17,417 bases of DNA. Source: Actinomycetota bacterium (GTDB lineage Bacteria; Actinomycetota; Acidimicrobiia; Acidimicrobiales; Ilumatobacteraceae). The notes under the pieces were generated by a model. That model saw only the letters and a list, made by a program, of their open reading frames with translations, did not search any database and was not told where the DNA came from. How positions within the stretch are numbered: position 1 is the stretch's first letter; the number at the start of each line of letters is the position of its first letter. The position numbers were made by a program, and so were the translations under genes. This document shows, piece after piece, positions 9,280 to 17,035 of the stretch. The DNA lies in contig RFNE01000234.1 of assembly GCA_009927375.1 (NCBI GenBank), positions 1 through 17,417 on the forward strand, in the 5' to 3' direction.

Positions 9280-10154
9280 GTGAAGCGACTCCTCGTCGTC
9301 ATTGCCGCAACTCTGCTTGTCGCATCCTGCTCCTCGACGTCGCAGGATTCCTCCGCGACGACCGACCCCCGACCGTCAATCGTCGTCACGTATTCGGTCC
9401 TCGGCGCGCTCGTCGACGAACTCGTCGGCGACGCAGCACTCGTCACGGTGGTCATCCCCGACGGCCAGGATCCTCACGATTTCGAACCATCGGCGAAGGA
9501 CATCGAGGCGATCAACGAAGCCGACCTCGTCGTCTCGAACGGCCTCGGCTTCGAAGAAGGACTGACCAACGCTCTCGAGTCGGCCGCGAAGCGAGGCGTC
9601 CCCCACTTCGTCGTCACCGACCACGTGGCGACGCGCACTCACGAAGGATCGACCGCGATCGATCCACACGTGTGGCTCTCCCCATTCACGATGAGCGAGA
9701 TGATCAACGACTTGGCCACAGTGATCGGTGAAACGCTCGATGTCAATCTTGATGCAGCAGCCGACTCGGTTGTTGAGGAACTCACCGCGCTCGATGAGCG
9801 AATCTCCTCGCAATTGGATGAACTTGGCGACTGCACGTTGGTCACCGGTCACGACGAGCTCGGCTACTTCGCAGATCGCTACGGCTGCACGTCGTCGGTG
9901 CGGTCATTCCAAGTTTCTCGACCACTGCGGAGGCCAGCGCTGGCGAACTCGCCGACCTCGAGGCGCTCGTCGCAGAACATCACGTCCGGGCGATCTTCAC
10001 CGGACTCGGCACTTCCGCCGATGTGGTGAACAGACTCTCCGAGGAACTCGGTATCCCTGCAATTGAATTGTCGACACATTTCCTCAACGGGGTGTCCACC
10101 TACGATGCGTTCATGATGAGGCTCGTCGACCAAATCGTCGGAGGACTGTCGTGA
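9280..10154 (+). CDS. znuA: Zinc ABC transporter substrate-binding lipoprotein ZnuA (one frameshift)
   Basis: The periplasm-facing or surface lipoprotein that captures zinc for ZnuBC. The signal peptide ends in the lipobox LVASC with C17 as the lipidated cysteine. Candidate metal ligands are H66 in QDPHDFEPS, H130 in DPHVWLSP and H191 in TGHDELGYF. Only a short His-containing loop (H115, H121) stands where many ZnuA proteins have a long His-rich loop. One base is missing near 9891; restoring it joins DRYGCT to VVGAVIPSFSTTAEAS and continues to VDQIVGGLS. The repaired protein has about 291 residues. Start GTG at 9280; its stop overlaps the znuB GTG (GTGA). The Zur-type palindrome upstream supports zinc over manganese. 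Confidence 0.92.
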
Positions 10155-11014
10155 ACTACCTCGTCGAACCGTTCTCCTCGAACGACTTCATGCTGCTCGC
10201 CCTCATCGCCGGAAGCCTCGTATCGATCACCTGTGCGATCGCGGGCACGTTCGTCGTCCTTCGCGGGCTGGCCTTCGTCGGCGACGCCCTTGCCCACGGC
10301 CTCCTGCCAGGAATTGCGGTCGCACTCCTCCTCGGATTCTCGGGCGTCATCGGTGCAGCGATCGGCGCAGGGGTGATGATGGGTGGCGTCGGCCTCGTCC
10401 AGCGAAAACTTCGGCTGTCGGGCGACACCGCAGTCGGCTTGCTGTTCGTCGGGATGCTCTCACTCGGCGTGATCATCACTTCTCGCTCCGATGCCTTCGT
10501 CGGCGACCTCACACGTATCTTGTTCGGACAGCTCCTCGGCGTCGACACGGTCGACATCGCGTGGCAGATCGTCGCGCTCGTCGTTGCCGCCCTCGCCTAT
10601 GTGTGCAGGCGGCCGTTCCTCCTCCTCACCATCGACGACGGTCTCGCCCGCACCTCCGGCTTCTCTACACGTCTCTTTCACAACGTGCTCCTCGTGGTGG
10701 TTGGCATCACCGTCGTGGCGAGTTTCCAGACCGTCGGCACGCTCCTCGTGCTCGGGATGCTGGTCGCACCCGCGGCAACTGGCGCATTGTTCGCACGACG
10801 CATCGAATCGATGATGCTCATTGCAGCAATCATCGGGATTGTGTCGACCTACGTCGGCCTCCTGCTGAGTTATCACTACGACCTCGCCGCCGGCGCGTCG
10901 ATCGTGCTCGTCGCCGTTGGCATCTTTGCCATCGCGGCGACGTTCCACGAGGTTCGCTCCGCACGACGACGCCACGACGAACTTCCCCACGCACACGGCC
11001 ACATTCACCTATGA
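10151..11014 (+). CDS. znuB: Zinc ABC transporter permease ZnuB
   Basis: An inner-membrane permease of the ABC-3 family, 287 residues with about eight hydrophobic segments. FVGDALAHGLLPGIAVA near residues 42-58 is a family signature, and GTLLVLGMLVAPAATG near 196-211 is the conserved segment facing the ATPase. The frame is intact. The C-terminus ends in a short charged, histidine-rich tail with five histidines in the last 14 residues (HDELPHAHGHIHL), on the predicted cytoplasmic side. The gene overlaps znuA by GTGA and znuC by ATGA, so the three are translationally coupled and share the Zur-type promoter. Confidence 0.94.
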   Translation: MNYLVEPFSSNDFMLLALIAGSLVSITCAIAGTFVVLRGLAFVGDALAHGLLPGIAVALLLGFSGVIGAAIGAGVMMGGVGLVQRKLRLSGDTAVGLLFVGMLSLGVIITSRSDAFVGDLTRILFGQLLGVDTVDIAWQIVALVVAALAYVCRRPFLLLTIDDGLARTSGFSTRLFHNVLLVVVGITVVASFQTVGTLLVLGMLVAPAATGALFARRIESMMLIAAIIGIVSTYVGLLLSYHYDLAAGASIVLVAVGIFAIAATFHEVRSARRRHDELPHAHGHIHL

Positions 11015-11729
11015 GCACGCCGACGATTTCCGCCGCACACCTCGCCGTCGGCTACGGACACCGAGCGGTCGTCGACCACATCGACGTCACGCTCAATCCC
11101 GGCGACCTCCTGGTGTTGATCGGCACCAATGGTTCGGGTAAATCGACGCTGCTCAAGACGCTTGCAGGACTCATCGAACCGCTCGCCGGCGACCTCGTCG
11201 TCGGCGGAGGGCGTGCAGGAAGTCAGCCGAGAAACGTCGCGTACCTCCCTCAGCACCCGGTGTCGACCCACACGCTTCCGCTGTGCGTGCACGATGTCGT
11301 CGGAATGGGTCGATTCGCCCGACTTGGATTGTTCGGTCGATCGACGGACGAGGATCGCCGCGTGGTCCTCGAGTCGATGCGGCGAACGGGCATCGACTCG
11401 CAAGCCGACCTTCCACTTCGCGATCTCTCGGGCGGACAGCAGCAACGTGCGCAACTCGCCCAGGTGCTCGCCCGTCAGGCGAACGTGTTGCTACTCGATG
11501 AACCGACGGCCGGACTCGACATCACCGGTCGCCGATTAGTGAGCGACATCATCGAACAGGAACGACGCCGCGGAGTCACCGTGGTGATGGCGACACACGA
11601 GTTGAGTGATGCCGAACATGCCACGTCGGTGATGTTGCTGGCCAGCGCGTCGTGGCGTTTGGCCCGCCAGCCGATGCCCTACGCGATGATCACTTGCGCG
11701 AGTGTTTCGGATTCACCCAGCCACACTGA
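11011..11729 (+). CDS. znuC: Zinc ABC transporter ATP-binding protein ZnuC (one frameshift)
   Basis: The cytoplasmic ATPase driving ZnuB. Walker A is GTNGSGKST at 38-46, the Q loop is AYLPQHP near 78-83, the signature is LSGGQQQR at 139-146, Walker B is VLLLDEPTAGLD at 159-170, and the switch histidine is H196 in MATHELSD. One C is missing near 11646. Without repair the frame runs on about 100 codons into unrelated sequence. With it the protein continues RVVAFGPPADALRDDHLRE and stops at 11727-11729, giving 239 residues, the normal size. The ATG overlaps the znuB stop. Its last 17 bases overlap the 3' end of the convergent ogt gene. Confidence 0.92.
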
Positions 11730-12209
11730 CGCCCTCGAGGGCGAGCAATCTGCGCTTCATGGAGAGTCCGAGCGAGTAACCCCCGAGCGAGCCGTCGCTT
11801 GCGAGCACACGGTGGCATGGAACGATGATCGGAACGGGGTTACGGCCATTGGCCGACCCGACTGCGCGAAACGCCTTCGGCTTACCGATCGCCTTCGCTT
11901 GCTCGCCGTAGGAATCGTCGATCCGAAAGGAATTCTGCGCATCGCCTCCCACGCCGTGCGCTGGAATTCGGTTCCGTCGAGATCGAGCTTGACGGTGAAC
12001 TTCTGCCGGCGACCGGAGAAGTATTCCCGTAACTCCTTTTCCGCCTGACGGACGATCGCCCCTGCGCCGTTCCGCGGCACCGTGGCGTTCGCCACCCGCG
12101 ATCCCTTGATGACCTCGATGCTTTTCACACCGCGGGCTGACGCAGTCAGGCGAAGCATCCCGACCGGTGAGGACATCACCATTGTGGCAACTTCGTTGCT
12201 CTTCGACAT
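11713..12209 (-). CDS. ogt: Methylated-DNA--[protein]-cysteine S-methyltransferase (one frameshift)
   Basis: A suicide DNA-repair protein that takes the methyl group from O6-methylguanine onto its own cysteine. The acceptor C132 is in IIVPCHRVLASDGSLGGY. The DNA-binding helix appears as FRAVGSANGRNP at 114-125. The N-terminal half has LDLDGTEFQRTAWEAMRRIP. One base is missing near 11916; restoring it joins PFGST to DSYGEQAKAIGKPK, giving 165 residues, the usual Ogt size. The start ATG at 12209 has no ribosome site, but TAGTTT lies seven bases upstream. It is divergent from mgsA across 44 bases. Ogt versus the ada C-terminal type cannot be told apart; there is no Ada N-terminal domain here. 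Confidence 0.9.
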
Positions 12210-12216
12210 GTTCGGG

Positions 12217-12222
12217 AAACTA
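12217..12222 (-). promoter_or_regulatory. Probable -10 element of ogt
   Basis: On the minus strand this reads TAGTTT (TANNNT) and ends seven bases before the ogt ATG, compatible with a leaderless transcript. Confidence 0.42.
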
Positions 12223-12253
12223 GCAGTTCACCTTCGTCTGGCACACTTGGCAC

Positions 12254-12697
12254 ATGCCACCACATGTCATGACCACCATCGAATCGCCTGCGATCAAGCG
12301 CATCGCTCTCGTCGCGCACGACAACATGAAGGACGAACTGCTCGCCTGGGCCGCCGACCACCGCACCGAACTCGCCCAGCACGTCCTCGTTGGCACGGGA
12401 ACGACCGGCCGGCTCGTGGCGGAACACACGGGACTCGCCGTCGAGAGATTGCGCAGTGGCCCACTTGGCGGCGACCAACAACTCGGTGGCCGGATCGCCG
12501 ACGGTCTCGTCGACATCCTCATCTTCTTCTGGGACCCGCTCGAACCACAGCCACATGACCCAGACATCAAGGCGCTCTTGCGCATCGCCGCGGTGTGGAA
12601 CATCCCCGTCGCGTGCAACCGCGCGAGTGCGGACTTCATCCTGTCGTCACCGCTGATATCTGCGCCGTACCGACGCGACGTTCCGCAGTATTTGTAG
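12254..12697 (+). CDS. mgsA: Methylglyoxal synthase
   Basis: MgsA turns dihydroxyacetone phosphate into methylglyoxal and phosphate, a bypass of lower glycolysis. The 147-residue protein carries the whole family signature: RIALVAHDNMK (H22), VGTGTTGRL, SGPLGGDQQLG with the catalytic aspartate D74, FFWDPLEPQPHDPDIKALLR with D94, H101 and D104, and VWNIPVACNRASADFIL. These correspond to E. coli H19, D71, D91, H98 and D101 by motif position. The frame is intact. ATG at 12254 or an in-frame ATG at 12269 could start it; neither has a Shine-Dalgarno sequence. A poor -10-like CACACT lies six bases before the first. Its stop directly abuts the stop of the convergent DUF805 gene. Confidence 0.94.
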   Translation: MPPHVMTTIESPAIKRIALVAHDNMKDELLAWAADHRTELAQHVLVGTGTTGRLVAEHTGLAVERLRSGPLGGDQQLGGRIADGLVDILIFFWDPLEPQPHDPDIKALLRIAAVWNIPVACNRASADFILSSPLISAPYRRDVPQYL

Positions 12698-13018
12698 TCA
12701 GACCCGCGGTGGCGGTGGCGGCCCGAAGCGGTTGAGGCTTGGGTCGCTCTTCTGCAACGAGAACACGAGGTTGACGATCGGAACGATCACCCACCAACCG
12801 CGGTGATCGGTGTCGTGCATGCGCCGCACGCCGACCGCTATCGACGGCAGGAACAATGCCGCCGTCACCAATGAGGAGATGGCATCGCCAAAGCCCGACG
12901 AAGCCATCGACAGGATGATCGTGAACAGGGTCCACCACCAATACTCACTGCGCGATGCCCGACCGGAGAACGTCGCATAGTTGCGAAATCCCGACTTGAT
13001 CGAATCGATGAAGCTCAT
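12698..13018 (-). CDS. DUF805 family membrane protein
   Basis: A small inner-membrane protein of unknown function, 106 residues. The DUF805 hallmarks are YATFSGRASRSEYWWW at 14-29, AVGVRRMHDTDHRGWW near 61-76, and the terminal SLNRFGPPP. Hydrophobic stretches lie near 27-43, 45-62 and 74-87. The segment after HDTDHRGWW is short for the family, so it is a compact member. The proline-rich end is cytoplasmic or unstructured. ATG at 13018 overlaps the stop of the acyl-CoA dehydrogenase gene (ATGA) and is preceded by GGAGG, so it is translationally coupled to that gene. Nothing in the sequence links its function to fatty-acid metabolism beyond this. Confidence 0.85.
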   Translation of the reverse strand: MSFIDSIKSGFRNYATFSGRASRSEYWWWTLFTIILSMASSGFGDAISSLVTAALFLPSIAVGVRRMHDTDHRGWWVIVPIVNLVFSLQKSDPSLNRFGPPPPPRV

Positions 13019-14259
13019 TCCTTACCTCCTTCAGGCTTTGGCTCTTTCGGCAGTCCGAGGACACGTTCGCCAACGATGTTGCGCTGAATTTGGCTCGTGC
13101 CACCCCAGATGGTCTCGGAGCGAGAGAAGAAGAATGTCGACATCATCGAACTGCTCGGGTATCCGGGGCGACGCTTGTCGCGCAGTGCTCCAGGCCACGT
13201 GCCGTCGGTGGGGCCAGCATCGATGAGCATCGCCTCTGGACCGTAGATGTCGAGTGCCAGCTCCATCGCTCGCTGGTGCATCTCCGACCAGAACATCTTG
13301 TTCGTGGCGCCGAGTGCGATGACGCCCATGTCCTTCTTTCCCTCGAGGTTCGCACCGAGCGAGCGCAATCCGTTGTATCGAAGGATCTGGATCTTGGTGT
13401 AGTACTGCATCAAACGCTGGCGGATGCCTGGCTCGTCAATCGCGCCGTTCGCCTTGGCCTTCGCCACCATCTGGCGATACTCCTCTTCGAATCGGCGGTA
13501 TCCGGTGGTCGCACTCATTCCTCGCTCGAAGGCGAGCGTCGAGTTGGCGACCTGCCAACCGTTGTTCACACCACCAACGACGTTGTCTTTCGGACAGCGT
13601 GCGTCGGTGAAGAACACTTCGCAGAACTCAGCGGTGCCATCGGGCTGGACGATGCCACGCACCTCGACTCCTGGCTGCTTCATCGGAACGAGGAGATATG
13701 AGATTCCCTTGTGCTTCGGTGCGTTCGCATCGGTGCGCGTGAGGAGGAAGCAGTAGTCCGCGTGGTGACCCTGCGTGGTCCACACCTTCTGTCCGTTGAT
13801 CACCCACTCATCGCCATCGAGCACCGCCTGCGTCTTCAAGCTCGCGAGATCGCTACCGGAGTTCGGCTCGCTGAATCCCTGGCACCAGCGCATCTGTCCA
13901 CTCAGGATCTTCGGGAGGAATTCCTTCTTCTGCTCCTCGGTTCCCCACTGCAGCAGTGTCGGGCCGACGAGGGTGTCACCGAAGAAGTCTGCGCGCATCG
14001 GTGCGCGTGCATTGGCGAACTCTTCGGCGAGGACGACTCCTTCGAGAATGCTCAGCCCCTTGCCGCCGTATTCCTTCGGCCACGTCGCGCAGATCCATCC
14101 ACCTTCGAAGAGTTTCTGTGGCCACGACTCGTTGAACTTCTTGCGCGCATCGCCAGACAGCTCGAAGCCCTCGTCGAACCATCCCTTGGGGAGATTGTCA
14201 CGCAACCACGTCTTTACTTCGACGCGGAACTTTTCGGCTTCGGGGGTGTAGGTCAACAT
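13015..14259 (-). CDS. Acyl-CoA dehydrogenase (FadE-type)
   Basis: An FAD enzyme that oxidises an acyl-CoA to the enoyl-CoA. 414 residues in an intact frame. The N-terminal helical domain covers about 1-125. The FAD/substrate signature is WCQGFSEPNSGSDLASLKT at 125-143, with VINGQKVWTTQGHHADY at 153-169. The C-terminal domain ends WGGTSQIQRNIVGERVLGLP at 385-404. The medium-chain-type catalytic glutamate before GT is a glycine (G386). A glutamate stands at E245 in LAFERG, the position used by isovaleryl-CoA-type enzymes, so the enzyme is probably active. Substrate is not deducible; actinobacterial FadE relatives act on branched or sterol side-chain acyl-CoAs. Divergent from the antiporter gene; DUF805 follows with a 4-base overlap. 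Confidence 0.92.
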   Translation of the reverse strand: MLTYTPEAEKFRVEVKTWLRDNLPKGWFDEGFELSGDARKKFNESWPQKLFEGGWICATWPKEYGGKGLSILEGVVLAEEFANARAPMRADFFGDTLVGPTLLQWGTEEQKKEFLPKILSGQMRWCQGFSEPNSGSDLASLKTQAVLDGDEWVINGQKVWTTQGHHADYCFLLTRTDANAPKHKGISYLLVPMKQPGVEVRGIVQPDGTAEFCEVFFTDARCPKDNVVGGVNNGWQVANSTLAFERGMSATTGYRRFEEEYRQMVAKAKANGAIDEPGIRQRLMQYYTKIQILRYNGLRSLGANLEGKKDMGVIALGATNKMFWSEMHQRAMELALDIYGPEAMLIDAGPTDGTWPGALRDKRRPGYPSSSMMSTFFFSRSETIWGGTSQIQRNIVGERVLGLPKEPKPEGGKE

Positions 14260-14350
14260 GGGGTCAAGTCTGCCCGTTGGCGGCTATCCGCGTCCACGTG
14301 AAGCGACACGACATACACACGTCCGACATACTCCCGACACAATTGGCTCC

Positions 14351-14356
14351 TAACCT
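14351..14356 (+). promoter_or_regulatory. Probable -10 element of the antiporter-sensor gene
   Basis: TAACCT (TANNNT) ends six bases before the GTG at 14363, the same spacing as at znuA, and there is no ribosome-binding site. A leaderless transcript is likely. It lies in the 103-base divergent spacer shared with the acyl-CoA dehydrogenase gene. Confidence 0.45.
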
Positions 14357-14362
14357 GACTCC

Positions 14363-17008
14363 GTGCTTGCAGTGCTCGCCGCCACAACGGATGGCATCGA
14401 CCTCGGTCGTCTGCTCCTCGACCTGACCCTGATGCTCGTCATGGCCAAGGTGGCCGCGGAGATCTTCGACCGCCTGCACATTCCCGTCGTCATCGGCGAG
14501 ATCGGCGTGGGCATCGTGCTCGGTCCATCCGTACTCGGCTGGGTTCGCACCGGCGACATCGTGTTCTTCCTCGCCGAAATCGGCGTGATCGTCCTCCTTG
14601 CCCAAGTCGGTATGGAAACCGACATCGACGAGTTGCGCCGAGTTGGTCGGTCGTCGCTCACGGTCGGAGTGATCGGCGTTGCCGCGCCGATGGCAATGGG
14701 CTACTTCGCCGCCACGGCGCTCGGCGAATCGACGAATACTGCGCTGTTCGTTGGTGCCGCGCTGACCGCCACGAGCATCGGCATCACCGCTCGCGTCTTC
14801 GGCGACTTGCGAGCATTGTCGACCCCAGAGGCGCGGACCGTCCTTGGTGCTGCGGTCGCCGACGACGTGCTCGGACTCATCATCCTCACGGTCGTCACCC
14901 GAATCGTCCAGCAAGGCTCAGTCGACATCGCCACGGTCTCCTCGACGATCGGCCTCGCAGTCGGATTCCTCGTCGTCTCGGGATTCATCGGACTCGCCGT
15001 CTTCCCCGGCTTCCTCCGTCGCATCGGTTCGGCGTCACGATCGTCGTCCACAATTCCCGTGGTTGCAATCGCACTCGTGTTGGCGTTCGCCGTCCTCGCA
15101 GACCTCGCCAACCTCGCGCCGATCATCGGTGCATTCGTCGCTGGTCTCGGTCTGCGCAAGGTCGCCGTGCACGAACGCATCGAGCGCGACCTGTCCTCGC
15201 TCGGCCAAATCTTCGTTCCCGTGTTCTTCCTCTACATCGGGATCAGCACCGACGTCTCCTCCATGCTCGACGGTCGGGTACTCCTCGTCGCGTTGCTCCT
15301 CTCTGCAATCGCGATCGTGGGCAAACTCCTGTCTGCGTTCGGTGCACTCGGCACTACGAGCGACAAACTCGTCATCGGCTTCGGCATGCTGCCTCGCGGT
15401 GAAGTCGGACTGATCTTCGCCACCATCGGTCTCAGCGTTGGCGCGCTGAACGATGAGCTCTACGGGTCGATTCTCGTCGTCGTGTTGCTGACCACGCTCA
15501 TCGCACCACCGCTTCTTCGCTGGAGGATCGGCGCATCGACGAACGATCAGTCACAGGAGCCGGTCACGCCAGAGCCGCCACAAGGTTGGTTGACCGTCTC
15601 CGATGGTCACGTGCAGCTCAATGGTTGGCCGCCGAGCTCTACACTTTCCGCAATCGCGCTCGATGCCGCACTTCTCGTCGTCGATGCGCGTCCATCGAAT
15701 GGCCTCCTCGATTGGTTCTCGGCCCACCGCAACAGTTCCGTCGCGTGGGATCGAGATGCAACGAATCGTCTCGTATCAGTCCTGAGAGACGGCAGCGCGA
15801 GATCGTGGCGATTCCTCGACACGATTGGGTTCATTCAGCGCGCGCTCCCCGAACTCGCCGACGCGATGGCTGCGCGAGCGAGCGATTCCACCGAACTTGA
15901 CCCCACTCACGCACTGCACTTTCCGACCGTCGAGTCCATTGCGTCATCGACTCACGTCCGCGACTCCGACAGTGACGAGCTCGTCCTTGCGGCGTTCGCC
16001 CGCGACGTTGCCGACTCGGGTGCCGACGGTATGGGCGCACTTGGCCGTCTCGACCTCGACTTGACCGAAATGTCCCAGATCACCCGCGTGATCGATGGAT
16101 CGGCGATGTTGCGCAGCGTCGTCACGACCGAGCCAATGAACGTCGACCAGCGCCTGATCAGTCAGCTCGCCAACCACCTGCACAGCCCGCGGGTCGTGGA
16201 GCAATGCCGACACTTGTCCGCCGCCCGTGGCGATTTCAACGATCGCCAGTACGGTGCTCTGATCGAAATCGTCGCCGAGATCCAGGAAGTCCTCTCCCAC
16301 CCCGACCTCATGCAAAGCGAGACCAACACCGTGCTCGAATCTCGACTCAACTCCGCCAAGGCACTGACGAGCGATACTGCCCTGATCCTGCGCATCAGCA
16401 ACGCTCCCGCGAGCTACGCCCTGAACCACACACCTGAAGAAATCTTCCGCCACGCTCAACTCGTCGAGCCGTGCCCCCGCGCGGGACAAGTGCGTGTCGC
16501 GGTCCACGAGGGACCCGAAGCTGGTTCGTGGATGATCAACGTCGCCACGCGCGACCGCACCGCATTGCTCGCTCGCGTCACCCGCGTGCTCGCCGACTGC
16601 AACCTCGAGGTCGTCTCTGCAGACATCGCGACGTGGGAAGACGGCGCGGTTCTCGACGTGTTCACCGTCAAGTCGTCGGAGCGACCGTCCGTCGGTGATC
16701 TCACCTCACGCATCGAAGGTGCGCTCGTGTGGCGCTCGGTGAGTCCAAGTGACGTTCCGCTCAACCTGACTGCCACGTGCGACAACGAGGCCCACCCGTG
16801 GCACTCCGTGCTTCGGATGACCGGTCCGGACCGCCACGGACTCTTGCGCGACATCACTGCGACGCTGTCGAAGCTCAACGTGTCGATCCACCTCGCGCGC
16901 ATCTCTACCGATGCGACGACCGTGCGCAACGAGTTCGAGGTCTCCGACCGCCACGGGCGCAAGCTCGCCGACGAGCAGATCGCCGCGGTCGTCAAGGCTC
17001 TTCGCTAA
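14363..17008 (+). CDS. CPA2-type cation/proton antiporter fused to a GlnD-like sensor (degenerate HD region plus two ACT domains)
   Basis: A single intact frame of 881 residues. Residues 15-388 form a Na+/H+ exchanger membrane domain of about 12-13 helices: GEIGVGIVLGPSVLG at 45-59, TATSIGITARVFGDL at 135-149, the tandem aspartates D167-D168 in AVADDVLGL (as in electrogenic NapA/NhaA-type exchangers), and LPRGEVGLIFATIGLS at 343-358. No TrkA-N/RCK domain follows. Residues about 405-670 align with the part of GlnD behind its nucleotidyltransferase domain, including FLDTIGFIQRALPEL, DPTHALHFPTVES and LVLAAFARDVAD. The HD-type metal ligands are mostly lost. The GlnD linker APASYALNHTPEEIFRHAQL is at 681-700. 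ACT1 is about 722-792 (RDRTALLARVTRVLADCNLE). ACT2 is about 813-881 (GPDRHGLLRDITATLSKLNV, then SDRHGRKLA). Start GTG at 14363. The antiporter and ACT calls are certain; the GlnD origin rests on motif order; a ligand such as glutamine is inferred. Confidence 0.9.
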   Translation: MLAVLAATTDGIDLGRLLLDLTLMLVMAKVAAEIFDRLHIPVVIGEIGVGIVLGPSVLGWVRTGDIVFFLAEIGVIVLLAQVGMETDIDELRRVGRSSLTVGVIGVAAPMAMGYFAATALGESTNTALFVGAALTATSIGITARVFGDLRALSTPEARTVLGAAVADDVLGLIILTVVTRIVQQGSVDIATVSSTIGLAVGFLVVSGFIGLAVFPGFLRRIGSASRSSSTIPVVAIALVLAFAVLADLANLAPIIGAFVAGLGLRKVAVHERIERDLSSLGQIFVPVFFLYIGISTDVSSMLDGRVLLVALLLSAIAIVGKLLSAFGALGTTSDKLVIGFGMLPRGEVGLIFATIGLSVGALNDELYGSILVVVLLTTLIAPPLLRWRIGASTNDQSQEPVTPEPPQGWLTVSDGHVQLNGWPPSSTLSAIALDAALLVVDARPSNGLLDWFSAHRNSSVAWDRDATNRLVSVLRDGSARSWRFLDTIGFIQRALPELADAMAARASDSTELDPTHALHFPTVESIASSTHVRDSDSDELVLAAFARDVADSGADGMGALGRLDLDLTEMSQITRVIDGSAMLRSVVTTEPMNVDQRLISQLANHLHSPRVVEQCRHLSAARGDFNDRQYGALIEIVAEIQEVLSHPDLMQSETNTVLESRLNSAKALTSDTALILRISNAPASYALNHTPEEIFRHAQLVEPCPRAGQVRVAVHEGPEAGSWMINVATRDRTALLARVTRVLADCNLEVVSADIATWEDGAVLDVFTVKSSERPSVGDLTSRIEGALVWRSVSPSDVPLNLTATCDNEAHPWHSVLRMTGPDRHGLLRDITATLSKLNVSIHLARISTDATTVRNEFEVSDRHGRKLADEQIAAVVKALR

Positions 17009-17022
17009 CTGCCCGCGTGGCG

Positions 17023-17028
17023 TAGAGT
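17023..17028 (+). promoter_or_regulatory. Probable -10 element of the frhB-like gene
   Basis: TAGAGT (TANNNT) ends seven bases before the GTG at 17036. A GGAG lies only two bases from the GTG, too near for a normal ribosome site, so a leaderless start is preferred. Confidence 0.4.
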
Positions 17029-17035
17029 CGGAGAC

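Noticed and set aside
10561..12048. A 495-codon frame read as an extended ABC ATPase with extra domains
   Set aside because: The part before 11011 overlaps znuB in another frame and the part after 11646 follows a frameshift; the repaired gene is a normal 239-residue ZnuC.
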